A stretch of DNA of 64,000 bases, from positions 4,122,430 through 4,186,429 of the forward strand of contig CM041204.1 of assembly GCA_023078555.1 (NCBI GenBank). Reading direction: 5' to 3'. Under the pieces are notes generated by a model, which worked only from the letters and a program-made list of their open reading frames with translations, was not told the DNA's origin and ran no database searches. Both the position numbers and the translations under genes were made by a program. The DNA comes from Ulva prolifera. Lineage: Eukaryota; Chlorophyta; Ulvophyceae; Ulvales; Ulvaceae. Below, piece after piece: positions 1-12,241 of this stretch (positions are counted from its first letter, which is position 1; the number at the start of each line of letters is the position of its first letter).

Positions 1-1
1 G

Positions 2-1553
2 GCGACGGCGGCGGCCGACATCGACGCGACGCTCGCCGCGGCCCCCCCGGCCCTCGCGGCGCTCGTCCCCGCGCTGCACGCGCTGCTGCGCAGCGACCCC
101 CTGTCCCCGGAGCGCGGCGTCGCGGCCGCGGACAGCACGCGCGCGCTGCTGCTGCTGTGGGCGAGCCTCGCGCCGCCGGACCTGCTGCTGTGCATGTACC
201 CGATGCTTGTGGCGGTTGAGAACGTGGAGCATGTGGAGCCGGCGCGGTGCCCGCTGTCGCTCGCCTCTCTCCAGGTGAGCCTCCGCGCCTGCATCGACCT
301 CTGTGGTTCCAGCTGGCCGCTGGGTATGCATGTATGCTCGCATGCATGCACGAGACCCGAGACGGGTCCGCCGCGGATTTTGAGTCCGAGGCGAGTCACT
401 GCTGCTCTCAGCAAATCGTGTAGCCGCTCACGGAGTCGTAGGGCTATCAGTGACCCATCTCACCCCTACTCTGCTGCCTCGCTTTGCGTGCAACCACGCA
501 TGCTCCAGTTCAGGGTGGTGGGATCTGTCATGTAGCGTCGTGTATTTGATGAGTCAACATCACATTGCTTTGGACCCCTCTGCTCTTCTGTCACACTGAA
601 CGCTTTGCCGACGCAAAGCAGAGACTGTGCGGGCGCTTACGCCACAGCTGCAGCGCCGCCGATGCGCCGCAGCCTCCAGGGTGCCGTGTGACGCAATCAT
701 GCATGCTGCCCATGCAGGAGCTGCCGGCGGAGATGTTCCTGCTGGACGCGTACCGGCGCGTGTTTGTCATGCAGCGGCAGCAGTCGCGCCTGCCATTCCC
801 TCCGCAGCCGGAGTGCATGCTGCGCAAGATGACCAAGGCGATGCGCGAGCAGCGGCGGGTCGTGCCCGAGGTGCGCCCCCACATCTGCACGCATGCATCC
901 ACGGCTGAAGGTGGTATGCATGGTATGCATGCACGTGCCAGCAGTTTGCAAACGCCAGCGCGCACGAGCGCCCTTGGCCATCAGGGCACTTTCTTGATCC
1001 GGAGAGTGATCACTCCGCACACGTCAGCATGTCAGCGTAAGCTATGTTGACTGCGTCGCTGTTTGCGCGGGTTGCGCTCCACCGCAACGACAGGCCCCGC
1101 AATGCATGTCCTTCTGCCGAGGCCACAGGTCTGCAACGATGTACTACACAGCAAGATTCCAGCAGAGCGCCCCTCACGCGAATGCTAACATGGGGACGTG
1201 GACCACGGTTTTCAGCTGCTGCCATGTTGTCCGGAGCGATGTGACTGCTGCTTCAATAACCAATGTGAGACCCTGGATCCACACGTGTGATCTAGCCGCT
1301 ACGATTACTGATCACAGCTCCTCATGAGGTGACGGGAGTGCCGAGGCTAATCCAGCCGCGGTGAGCGCAGGTCGTGTTCTGCCGGCAGGGCGACGCGGAG
1401 GCGGAGCAGCTGGAGGGGTACCTCATCAACGAGCCCATCCCCCGGGCGCGGCTGTATGAGGATGTCGCGGTGGAAGCCAGCATGCTGCGCTACGACGACT
1501 GGCTGCGCCACCTTCAGAAGCGGGCGGCCTTCTGGCTTGCCACCCCCCGGTAG
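2..1553 (+). CDS. Sec23/Sec24-like protein, C-terminal part (5' end outside window)
   Basis: Three exons: 2-274, 718-870 and 1371-1553 (stop TAG), all joined in phase 0, giving 160 visible residues. The first exon has an Ala/Leu-rich helical stretch ending in a 'CMYPMLVAVENVEH' segment. The second continues 'EMFLLDAYRRVFVMQRQ', and the third ends the protein. An 'hYPxLhxh... LPLS... hhLLDxxxxhhV' progression is the join between the helical and gelsolin-like domains of COPII coat proteins Sec23/Sec24, so I infer a Sec23/Sec24-family protein. It is probably the divergent plant type rather than canonical Sec24, because the tail after the gelsolin-like strand is longer. Donors are GTGAGC and GTGCGC, and acceptors are CAG. 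The exon frames are secure from codon bias; the family call rests on remembered similarity and is moderate. Both introns carry several GCATGC motifs. Confidence 0.5.
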
Positions 1554-3659
1554 CCCACCGGGGGCTGCCATCCCCCCCACACATATATGATCGTTCGACC
1601 GCTTCCGATCTTGACAGCCAACAATGAAACCATGTCCAACATAGTGGACCTCCTCAAGGTAAAGGATCTCTAATAAGAGTCTCACAGGAGCAATTTGGAC
1701 GAGGGCGGGGAAGCGTGTCGAGAGTTCGGGATGTCTCGGGAGTGGATGTCGGATCTATGGGCGCTCCCGACCTGAAGAGTCCAAGGTGGTGACCACTGGC
1801 CACTGCCCCCGAAGGTCGGGGGTGAACACTGAGATTGTTTTTCATCCTGGACTGACATTTTAGTGTTTCCCAAACGGCCGTGGTCGCGGTTGAGGCTGCG
1901 CACCTCCAGTGGGGCCACACATCAGCGGGATTGCGTGACATCCGGTTATCATGCATCCTTTTGTATCTCGAGATATGTAATACAGCTTGACGTTCCACAA
2001 AGACATCTATCCCGAGAACTGCATCAATCTGCGGCATATCCACGAGATGACATCTGAATTTCACGCGGAAAGCTTGCAGCTGACTCCACATATTGACACA
2101 TAATCCAATCATGGGAGCCTCGTCACCTGTAGCCAATTTGGCTGAAGCTGACCAAGGCTCGTGAGGTTGCTGCTCTCAATGTAGACGTCTTTGGAAACTA
2201 ACAAATGTGATGCTCATATGTGCGCAAACATTGGCAACATGACCCTTCCGCATACTGTCCAAACCCAAGAGATATTCTGCTGGGATCAAGCATAAGCTAC
2301 TGTCTTGTTGAGGGGATATCGAGTTGTAACAGGGGTGCTGTTGTAAAAAGGGTACAAAGGCGTACGAGATTTTGGCCAAGGCAGGCACTAAATGTGAGGG
2401 CGTTGGTAACGAAAATGACGGGTACTAGCCTGAGAATCTGTTGTATCGGCAAATTCAGGCGCTCTTGCAGAATAGCTTGTATCAGCATGGATCGAGACAA
2501 CCACTGCAGGTCGTAATGCATGTGCCACCAGGCAAACAAGCTCAGATTTGCATGGCGCTGGCAATGAAACAACAGGGGAAGAAGGAAGTTGCTATTTCTA
2601 AGCTTTTTAGCAAACACAACAATTTCGTATGCAGACGTAGTACACAAGTTGCACGATACTCAACGGTTACTGATTCTTGTGTGCTTGCTGTCTCTTACCT
2701 CGCCACTTCCCAGCAGCTTTCAATGCGTTCATTTTGCGACCCTAGACAGCCATATGGTTGTTCCTATGCTTGGAACGTGCCACACTGTGTGCTCCGTTTG
2801 TGGCCTACCTTTGCAATGCAAACACACTGTGGCACAGGGTCAGCCGAGGATCAGCATCACGCAGGCATGGTCGCAGGCAAGACAAATTCGGTGAGTATCA
2901 CGGCAATTATGCCCGTATGTGCCCAAAATCCGACAGGATTCGCTGCTGAAAATGAGCTGTCAGACCAGCTGGTCTGCAGGTGTCAGCGGGCGTAGCCCGC
3001 TCGAACCTGCATCCTTCTCGCGCTACACCGCTCGAATTTGACTCAGTACAGCGGGACTCTCATTGGACAGAAAGGGCCCTGTAGAATGCTGACAAGGACA
3101 GTGAAGATGGCAAATGGGCTCTTCTCCTAGGCACCAGACGTCTGCCAACTCGTTTGCCCTCGGCTGTGGCCGCAGCAGCTCCATGCTAGCAGTTGCTGCT
3201 TGCAGCTCTCTATAGCCACATGCTCTCAGCCATTGCAGGCCCACGACCTAAGAGCTCGTGACTCAGGATGATCAAACACACATCACTCACCGTGTGTTTG
3301 GTGTGTCTTCCGGGGTCAAACGCTCACATTTCTGTGGTGGCAATGTCGGCAGCTGCCAGCTGTCGGGCAGATCGTATGTCGCCGTCTCTACCCCGCTCGG
3401 TTGCACCGTGCCAGCACACACCAACTCTGCTGACTGTGCATGCTAGCACAGCCTCTGTTTTGGATTCATCACGCTGGCAGTGGCCTCCAGTGCGCGCCAC
3501 TCCATCACAGCACACGCATGCTTGCTCCCTGGCATGTGGATCCCCCACTTTTGCCCACCAATGCGCCGCGCGGGCATCTGTTGGACCTGTCATCATGTCT
3601 GCAGCCCTCCCACTCGCAACTCGTAATATCTTATCGGGTAAGCACACCGGCCGCTGGCG
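1554..3659. other. Intergenic, no gene recognised
   Basis: About 2.1 kb between the 3' ends of two convergent genes. Base composition is lower in G+C than the exons. ORFs of up to 184 codons occur on both strands, but none has the codon bias of neighbouring exons or a recognisable motif. Confidence 0.6.
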
Positions 3660-6537
3660 TCAGCTCTCCCCACAGGCCTCCTCCGCTCCAGCCTCCCTTG
3701 CAGATTCCAGAATGCGCTCCGCTGCAAGTTCAGTGATCATGTACACCGTCGCTAGTGGCCCCGCGAGCGACGGCATCTCCGGGAGCACGGACGCGTCCAC
3801 CACCCGCAGCCCCTCCAGCCCCCGCACCCTGAACGCGCCGTCCACAACCCCCCCGACCTCCGCACCACCCACCGTGTGGTGCAGAAAGTCCGCCGTCTCT
3901 TGCACGAGCGCCGCATCGACCGCAGACTCCGCGCCCGGAACGACCGACAACAGCCCGAGCGCCGGGGTCAGCTCCCGCGTGACGCGCTGCAGCGTACGCA
4001 GGCACGCGAGCGCGCGGCGCGCGTCCTCCGCCGCGCCGAGGAGGTTCGTGTGGACAAAGGGGGGCCGGAGGGGGTCCGCGCTCGCGATCGCGACTCCGCC
4101 GCGGGCTGTAGGGGTGACGGCACAGACGGACGAGATCAGCGGCATTCCGCGGAGGGGGCCGGGGGCGGTGTTGGAGGAGAAGGCGTACGCGGAGGCGTTT
4201 GGGAGGATGGCGGCGGTGGCGGCGACGGGCACGCCGAGGACGCCGCCGCGGCCAGAGGTGAACTGCGCGAGGGTGGCCGGGGCGTCGACGACGTCTCCAT
4301 CGGTCTCTGGGGCGAAGGAGGTGGTGTAGGCGTCGATGAGGGCGACGCGGGGGCGCGACTGCAGGAGTGGGGCGGCCGTTGCGGCTGGCCAGGGGTCCTC
4401 ATCGTGGTGAGATGACAGTGGTCATGGGTGGGGACGGCAACGGTGTGCGCGTAGTGCGGGCGATCATGGGACACACATAGAGCCTCGTCGATGCGGCCGA
4501 AACACAGCAGCCTGCGGGGGCCGCTGATGCATGCATGCATGACAGGCACGCAGTGCCCCAGTTCCGCTCCGGAGTCAGTGAAGCAAACCAGGCTCAGGAT
4601 CTGAGGGTCGTGTGCCCATCTGATGATACTGGCCGGCACAGGCTAGGCAGCGGCAGAGCCGAAACATGGCATGCCTTCAGCCAGGTCACCTGGGTCACAG
4701 CCAGTAGCCCTATGCCACTACGGATACGGGGAGGATGAGCGCGCACGATCGAGTTGAGGCCGACGGGCGCGTCCCGCACGACCTCGATTCCATGCATGCG
4801 CAGCACGCCCCCCGGCCCGACGCCGCTCAGCTGCAGCACCTGCGGCGACCCGTACGGCCCGGCGCTCACGATCACCTCCGCCGCCGCCGCCACGCGCCGC
4901 GGCTGCGGCCCCCCCGCCGCGTCCATGCGCAGGTACTCCACTGCCACCGCCCGGCCGCTCGTAAACACAACGCGCCGCACCACGGCTGGCTGCACGACGC
5001 GGAGGTTGTGCGCACAGGGACCGGAGAGCGCGGGGGACAGGTATGCTGCGGCGGCGTCGCGGCGGCGGCCCGAGGCGTCGGCGGTGACGACCGCGGGCCA
5101 GATGGTGGCGTTGGCGGCGGCGGGGTGGGGAAGAGGGGGCGGGTGCGGGGAGGCGTGGAGACCCGCGGCGGCTGCGGCCTGGAGGTAGGGTTGCATGTGG
5201 GTCTGGGAGATGTGCGGCGGTGGCGCGGCGGCGCCGAGTTGCCGCTCGGCGCGGTCAAACAGGGCGGCTGCGGTGTCGGCGGTGAGGCCTGCGGATGCAT
5301 GCTGCACGTGGGAAGGGGGCACTGTGGGGGGTTGCTCGTTGGTGGAGCTGTGTGCGTGTGTGCATCTGTGTGATAGAGGAGCCGGGTAGAGCCCCCAAAC
5401 GCCCCCAACCCCTCCCCCAGATGGCTAGAACCTGTGGCACCAAATTTCATGCGCAGGCAAGCGGTACGGATGCTCCCCGGCATGCGACTGCTGCGTACAT
5501 GTCTCATTTACGTGCAAACGCTCATTGCTGCTGCTGCCTGTGCATCACCTGAGCTCCTGCACACACAGCATGCACCGGCGCGGCCAGCAGTGTTGGGTTT
5601 CCGTGCAGCACTGTCAGTGCTGCTGTCCAGAAAACAGAGCTAATTCTTCGCAATCGTTCGATGTGATCCAGCTCGACGACCCGAATCCGATGGCCAGCAC
5701 CATGCTGGCATCATACACAGGCTTCCCTTTGCAGAGGGGCAACTCGTGTAGTGCTCTGGGCGCCTCAGGCTATCCAATACCATCTCGGACACACACTACA
5801 GGGGACCCATTGCATTCGCGCAAGCCAGGCAAACGCAGTGCATGGGCATGAGCAGCACAGGGCGCACCATCAAACTCCCACGCGGCAGAGTCAAACGTGC
5901 TCAGGGGCGGTTTCATCCACTGCCCCCCGGCGATCGCGCTCGATCCCCCGAGGGTCTGCCCCGTCAGCACATTCACCTCCCGCCCCCCGAGCCCAGGGTT
6001 CGGCTGCGAGAGCCACGTCTGCGTCAGCGCGGGGTCCTTCCACGCGGTGAAAGCGTGGCGCATCGCGCGCACGCGCAGCTCCGACGCGGCCGGCCGCGGC
6101 GCGCCGCGCTCGAGGAGCGTGAAGGTGCGGTGGGGCAGTGCCGCGCAGAGCCGGGCCGCGAGCACGCAGGCCGCGGTGCCGCCACCGACGATGACGTAGT
6201 CAGCCTCGTCGGGGTTAGTGTGGGTAATGGGGGCGCTGGGTGGGGTGCAGGTGCCGGAAGAGCCGGGTGGAGTGGGAGCTGTGGCGCTGCAGCTGTGAGG
6301 ATCCAGAGCTTCGGTGGGAGTGCTGCTGCTGGCGACGGACACCGCAAGCAGGCAGAGCAGCACCCATACAAGGCCATGCAAGAGACGTGCTTGCGAGGCC
6401 CTAGCAGTGGTGGAGGCGTTGAAGCGGGGGTAGAGTGATGCACGCGTGCAAGGTGATGGTTGGCATGTAGATGTTGCATGGCTGGAGCAGGGTGCAGGGC
6501 GAGGGTTGCAGTAGCCGGAGGGGCAGCGACGCTGCAT
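3660..6537 (-). CDS. GMC-family FAD oxidoreductase, secreted or membrane-anchored (HOTHEAD/mandelonitrile-lyase-like)
   Basis: Three exons on the minus strand: 6537-5868, 5288-4747 and 4358-3660, with phases 1 and 0, encoding 636 residues. The start is the ATG at 6537, which puts a hydrophobic segment (about residues 53-70, 'LVWVLLCLLAVSVAS') near the N-terminus as a signal peptide or anchor. The FAD-binding Rossmann motif 'DYVIVGGGTAACVLAARL' is near residue 110. The glycine-rich 'TLGGSSAIAGG' and the second GMC signature 'SAGPYGSPQVLQLSGVGP' follow. The C-terminal domain has 'FLHHTVGGAEVGGVVD' with the usual active-site His, then 'LRVVDASVLPEMP'. GMC enzymes oxidise alcohols with FAD; plant members include HOTHEAD. 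The usual second catalytic residue in the 'GNP/GHP' position reads AGP, so the chemistry is uncertain. The longer ORF reaching 6657 starts further upstream but would bury the signal peptide. Confidence 0.85.
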
Positions 6538-8215
6538 AGTTTTCGTTGCTACTGACAGGTGGGGGTGCCTTGCGGTGAGCTGTTGGCGCAGCTGCTCGTG
6601 GGAAGGCCTGGTCTGCTTGGGTGTGTATGAAAATGTTGCCCTGCAGCCAGGATGCACATGGTGGGCGGGACTGCTGGAGGCACAGATTGTTAGACATGTA
6701 CCTGAGAGAGAGAGGGCCAGGGCATGCGTAATTTTGGGCTGAGTTGTAGTGGGTAGTCCTCTCGCACCGCTCAGGCGCTTGCATCCCAGGGAGATGCAAT
6801 TGATGCTAGTTTATTGGCTTGACGGCCTTTCTGGGCAGGGAGACGACAGCATGGTGTGCCAGAAGCGACATGGGTTGGTTCAATGGTGAAAGTTCAACAT
6901 AAAAATATGCTCGATACATGCTGACATGTATCACGCCCTGATGTGCCCGTGCACTGCAGTCTCGCCGGGCCTGAGGGCTGCAGGCTGAAGCAGCGTGTGG
7001 GCAAGGTCATGTACACTTGTAGCAGAATTTGTCGCCATCATAAGCGAAACTTCACAGAGTTCACTGCTACGGCGAGTTAGGGGATGTCATAGGCGCACCT
7101 ATGCAAGTCACAGCGGCCGATCAACACTCATGTCAGCCTGGTAGCATGACCGTTCAGCATCGCGCGAAAACGACGTGAAGGTTTGCGGCCCAAGAGAAGT
7201 TGTTAGCAAGATTCTGCCAATCGTTGAAGTGCCCGGCTGTACTACATAGCTTTTGCCTTCGCTAGAGCTGTACACCATCGAACGCATGCTGGGAGACAGC
7301 CATCACTGTTCCGTGTGATTGACATGGCAGATTATGCTCATGTATAGCGTTATCCAGAACATGACGATGCTATGGATCTTTGTCAATGTCACGCGACTGC
7401 GTTTTCGTTTCGCCAGCACGTCTGTGTGAGTCTGCAGTGCCTGTTGAAGCTGCGCGGGCGTAGCTGGGAGCGCTCACATCGAGGTGATGCTACTGATCTG
7501 CAGCAAACAAGGCGAGGATTCATGTGCATACACTTGCCCATCGCGTCTGGTCCGTGGACAGCTGCGTGAGGCTTGGCCCTGCCCCATGCATGCGTCCAGG
7601 GGGCCAAATACAGTGTTTTCAAGCAATTGCACTAAGCCTACAGCTCCAGCGATGATACACCACCATCAAGCACTAATATACCCGTGTTGAGGAATGCATC
7701 GTCGGCTGCGTCCGTTCCTCGATTTCTGTACCAGTTTCACGTGAAGTCAGGAGCACTGCCTGGTCAGCACTGACCAACTTCTCGCTGCCGAAGATCACCG
7801 AGGCTGCCACACTTATTGCTTGCTTGGGCAGAATAGTTAGATTCCTGATAGATACATTGCTCTGATTGTCACGTAGCCGATCCCCGCACACGCTATGTCA
7901 AGCGCAGTACCGGCTACCGGGACTGTTCGTTGCCCGCGCCAACGTCGGACTGCAAGTACGTTTCCAATTCGTTATGCACATGAACTCAGCTATCACGGTA
8001 TATGTATTACGTACATGAATGTGGCGTTCTGCATGTCATGCTTGCTACATGACTCGTAGATCTTGCCTGACACAAATCACTGCCGCAGCTGTCGTGAGGC
8101 AAGGGACTACGTTTCGCGTGGATAGCATACTGTGAAAAGGTGCAGTGATAAGAAGATTGTGCTATTGCATACCAAAGATTGCAATGATCGGCGTTAAGCC
8201 ATGGACTGCTTGCAG
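6538..8215. promoter_or_regulatory. Divergent intergenic region between the GMC oxidoreductase and the peroxidase
   Basis: About 1.7 kb that must hold both promoters. I see no convincing ORF, TATA box or RNA gene. A short GA-rich tract lies near 6700. The missing 5' exon of the peroxidase gene is probably within the right half. Confidence 0.4.
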
Positions 8216-9202
8216 GATGCGGTGCCGTGCCCTCGTCACGGCGGGAGCTCTTGCAAGGCGCAGCTCTCATGTCCGTTATGGGTTCCATGAATCCACTTCT
8301 CTCGGCTCGCGCCAGCGACAGCGCTGCGACTTTAGCTCCTCTCACCGTTGACCAATCAGCAGCTCTGCAGAAGGCCATGTCCTCCCGAGTGACCAAGGCC
8401 AAGGCGCCGGTCCTGCTTCGGCAGGTGTTCCATGATTCCGGCACATTTGATATCGCTGACGGCTCAGGCGGGCCAAACGCATCGCTTCAGTTTGAGCTGG
8501 AAAGACCAGAGAATAGAGGCCTCAAACGTGCCTGGACAACTGTGCAAGATGTGCGGGCACATGACTGTCACAACATCGGCATGTACTTGGCGTGCTGCAC
8601 GGACGGCCGTACGAGCACTGTTCCACGATGAACTGTCAAAACTTTACGTCTGATTAGGACCCGACGCCACCTCAGTTGCTTCATGGCACGTGGGCATGCA
8701 GGTGAGGAAAGGCATCAAGGGCACTCCTGCAGACGTGCTGTCGAATGCAGACATCATAGCAGCCATGGGCGCACATTCTGTTGCTATTTGTGCCGGTCCG
8801 ACGATTCCGCTCTTGTCTGGCCGGACAGATGCCACGGCAGGAGACCCCACCGGGCGCCTCCCAGATGAGAATGCACCGGCCTCAGAGCTCAAGGCAGTGT
8901 TTGCTCGCCAGGGCTTTTCCGTGCAAGAGTTCGTATGCCTCTGTGGTGCTCACACTCTGGGCAACAAAGGATTCGGGGACCCATCCACATTTGACAACGC
9001 CTACTTCATTGCCTTGCTGCGGAAGCCGTGGCTTGACCGCCTGGATCCAATGGCTGACATGATCGGCCTGAACAGCGACCGAGTGCTGCCGGAAGATGCA
9101 GAGTGCGAGGAATGGATCAAGGTGTACGCGAAAGACCAGCCTCGATTCAAAGCTGACTTTCTGGCTGCGTACACCAAGATCACTACCCTTGGCTACGCAT
9201 AG
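8216..9202 (+). CDS. APX6: Ascorbate-peroxidase-related haem peroxidase (APX-R/APX6 type)
   Basis: Two visible exons, 8216-8550 and 8702-9202, joined in phase 0. The distal haem motif 'RQVFHDSGTFD' carries the catalytic Arg and His, with Phe where classical ascorbate peroxidases have Trp. It is followed by 'LQFELERPENRGLKRA', 'ADIIAAMGAHSVAICAGPT', 'RTDATAGDPTGRLPDE' and the proximal haem motif 'CLCGAHTLGNKGFGDP' with the axial His, then 'FDNAYFIALL'. This order and wording match plant APX6/APX-R, which lacks the ascorbate-binding residues of true APX. The N-terminus has twin arginines, 'SRRELLQGAALMSVMG', like a thylakoid-lumen Tat signal, so a plastid (lumen) location is inferred. No in-frame ATG lies between the TGA at 8185 and the twin arginines, so an upstream exon joined at the CAG acceptor 8213-8215 probably supplies the start and transit peptide. 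Confidence 0.85.
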
Positions 9203-9718
9203 ACCCGTATTGTCTGTTGACTTATCCTCCCCATAGCAGTGGATTAGCACATCCATGCTTTCACTGGACCGTCGATATTTGCGCCCATGGTGCTGTGACA
9301 GGATGTGTGTGAGCACATTCCAGAACACTCAGGCCGTCAAATGCCTTCACTACATGGCCTAGGTGTGCTGAAGTCACGCGACAGTCAGTCGAGAATCTCG
9401 GGGATATCATATCACTAGATGTCGTTGTAAGCTGTTTACCTGGGCCCCAGACTCTGCTTGGATTTGTGGCTGTCGGTGTGATCAAGCTTTCGTAAATGCA
9501 AATTTGAGCTAGACTCGCATCGTACGAAGACACATTGCTGACCAGTGCACGACCATATGTGCAATTTTGTGTGCGTGGTGCAGCTTGCTTGTGCTACTAA
9601 GTGGGCAGGCTACTCCACGCTGCACGATACAACACGGTACAGCAGCGCGTGCCCAACACCGTCGTGCCATCGGGAGTCGTCAGCGGTCATGCTGTAGCGA
9701 TTTGCATAGCGTCAAGAC
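9203..9718. other. Short intergenic region, probable SURF1 promoter
   Basis: About 0.5 kb between the peroxidase stop and the proposed SURF1 start. Nothing specific is visible. Confidence 0.4.
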
Positions 9719-12044
9719 ATGCTGGCTTGGTCATCCGCTCGGCGTCGGGCGGGAGTGCTCGTCCGCGGAGCTCCGCAGCAGAGCTTACACGACGTGGCTG
9801 GCACGAGTTCAGGTCAGGTGCCGGTGCATCGAACGCGGATCCTAGGCCCATTCAATTCACTGGATCTCAATTCAACGTGGCTGGCTTTGCAGGCGGTGAG
9901 AAGAGCAGCCTCCTGGACTACCTCATGCTCGTGCCCTCTGCTGTGTGTGGGCTGCTCTCTGTCTGGCAGCTGGACCGAATGCGCACAAAGGTGAGCGCCT
10001 CGGCCTTCCTGCAGCATGCATCGAGGAGTCTGTATGTATAATGGTATCGTTCATGGATGTTTTGAAATCACTCAGTCACCTGCAGTCAAGCAGTGGCTCA
10101 CACATCTGGTATCCATTTCCAGAGGCGCCCAGGACGCAAAAAAACTGATCGTAGTTCGCAGAATAGGACGACCTTGTGAAGACAAGACAGGAGTCGCTCA
10201 GCAGCGAGCCCCAGCCGATCTTCTCCGCAAGCTCTGTGCCTGAGCGCAACACCCTCGTAACCTGGAATGGCCACTATGACCATGCCGCCTCCATGTGCGC
10301 TCCACCCACCGACCAGGGCTACTTTTTTTCATAGCCATAAGCCGAGGCCCTTCCCCTCTCACACATCATCTATTACATCTTGAAGGATTGAAGCACCTGA
10401 CAGCCAAACCCGATTCTGGCTTCCTGAAACAATGCGCCGGTCCGAAACCTGTGCCATCGCCTGTTGCCGACATGCTCTTGAGGACCTGCCACGAGAGCCG
10501 TGAGTCCACCTCACCCACACCACAAGGTGCACAACTGCCTCACGCCGCATCCGCCCTTCGAGCCTGCCTTGCCCGGCTTGCTCTCGTTTCCCATCGCACT
10601 GCCACCGCCCACCCCTCACACTCTCCCGCTGCAGATTCGTCGGGCCCCGCGTGAAGAGCCACATGGGCGTGCCAGAGAAGGGCTGGATTGTCGTGACGCC
10701 CGTGTACAGCTCCGACCGTGACCGCGCCATCCTCGTGCGCCGGGGCTGGGTCCCGGACACGTGGCGCCAGCAGGCCGCGGCCGCCGGAGGCAGCGCCGAG
10801 GCCGCCGCCCTCTCGGGCGTCGGCGTCGTCTCTGGCGGCGAGAAGGGCAGTGCGGTCACGTTTGCAAACGACCCCGAGAATGACTTCTGGCAGCTGCTGG
10901 ACCCGGTGGCGATGGTGCGCCTCTGCAGCATCTGCCTACAAGTCGCGCGATTGCATGGCAGAGCGCCAAAGCAATCCACGAGGCGTTCCGGGGTGCGCCG
11001 ATGCAGTACCCCGACTTCTCAAGCACGTCCGTACGTCGCGTCACACACCACCTCAAGCATGCATGCATGCGCGGTACGGCCAGTCATGCTCTGGAGATGA
11101 GCCCCGGGCAGAGTCTCCCGCAACCCACACTCCGTGCTACCCGGACAAAGGCGAGGACGCAGGTCGCACAGCATGCACCGCATGCATGCAGGCGCGCTTC
11201 TGCGGCCTGCCGGACAACACGCCGCTCGTGGAGCAGGTCGAGGTTGACGCGGAGGCGGGGGCGCCGCGCACGGCGCTGCAGATCGCGGCGGACAAGTACC
11301 GCCAGCGCGCGCCGCCCGCCAAGCCGGCCCCCTCCTTCCCGGAGCCCAAGAAGCGCGACCAGTTCCTCGAGTTCCCCGTCATGCCCTGTGCGATTCCTCC
11401 CGCCTTCGTATCCAGCCCGAAAGGACCCTGCTCAGCTCGGTCGTCTGGGCTCGTTGACACATAATGCAGGTATACTTCATCTCTACGGGGATGTGTACTG
11501 CGCCACACCAACGCCATCGGCATGTGGATAGCCCCCGAGGACGGGTTGCGCAAGCGAACCGCGCCCCTGCAACACCGCAGTAGGCTTGCCATTCTGAGCG
11601 CAGCGGGCGTGTCATCGGGAGAGACGAATCCCCGGTGCACGTTGTGGCACAGTGGATCTTCGGGTCGACGCTTTGGTCTACAGTCTGCCTTGGTGGCCTG
11701 CCGTGCGATGGCCCCAGCCTGTGTCGCTGACCTGTACTGACGCACACACACTGCATACGGACCGCGACGGAGTGGTGTGCTTGTTACACGGCCAGTGTCG
11801 GAGAGGCTGGTAGCATTGCCGGGGCCACGCACACGCACACCACCACCACCAGCGGATGCCGACCGATGTCGAACCCGGGCACGGCGTACCGAGCGGCGCG
11901 CGTGTTTGTGCAGTCGACCACCTCAACTACGCGCTCACCTGGGCCGCCCTCTCCGCCTGCACTGCCGTGCTTGCAGTGCGGCTGCTGCGGAGAGGCGCCG
12001 GCCCGGCGGCGCGCAGCAAGGGCCATACCGCGCCGCCGGCGTGA
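9719..12044 (+). CDS. SURF1: SURF1 (Shy1) cytochrome c oxidase assembly factor
   Basis: Six exons: 9719-9812, 9893-9990, 10167-10294, 10635-10914, 11192-11387 and 11914-12044 (stop TGA). Phases 1,0,2,0,1 all agree, giving 308 residues, normal for SURF1. SURF1 helps build complex IV in the inner mitochondrial membrane. The N-terminus is Arg-rich with no early acidic residue ('MLAWSSARRRAGVLVRGAP'), as in mitochondrial presequences. The first membrane segment is 'YLMLVPSAVCGLLSVWQLD'. The family block 'IFVGPRVKSHMGVPEKGW' and 'AILVRRGWVPDTW' are read across the exon 3/4 junction. 'ARFCGLPDNTPLVEQVEVD' resembles the plant version, and 'DHLNYALTWAALSACTAVL' is the second membrane segment. The start and first intron (80 nt, donor GTCAGG) are the least certain parts. 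Intron 4 contains a possible in-frame cassette exon. Confidence 0.88.
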
Positions 12045-12095
12045 CCGCCTGTAGCCGCCGCCTGCTGTGCGCTGCGGTCGTCGCCGGCGCCGGAC

Positions 12096-12241
12096 GTGCC
12101 GCTCGCGAGTGATGCAGCGCAGGGATGGACGCAGGGATGGAGTGCAGGGTGTGCCGGCGGCGGCGGATGTGCCGCTCGCGAGTGATGCAGCGCAGGGATG
12201 GACGCAGGGATGGAGTGCAGGGTGTGCCGGCGGCGGCGGAC
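12096..12241. repeat. 73-bp tandem duplication
   Basis: Two nearly identical adjacent copies, 12096-12168 and 12169-12241, each beginning GTGCCGCTCGCGAGTGATGC. They lie just downstream of the SURF1 stop, probably in its 3' UTR. A few bases of a third copy follow. Confidence 0.9.

Noticed and set aside
2441..2995. Plus-strand ORF of 184 codons
   Set aside because: No codon bias, no motif and composition like surrounding intergenic DNA.
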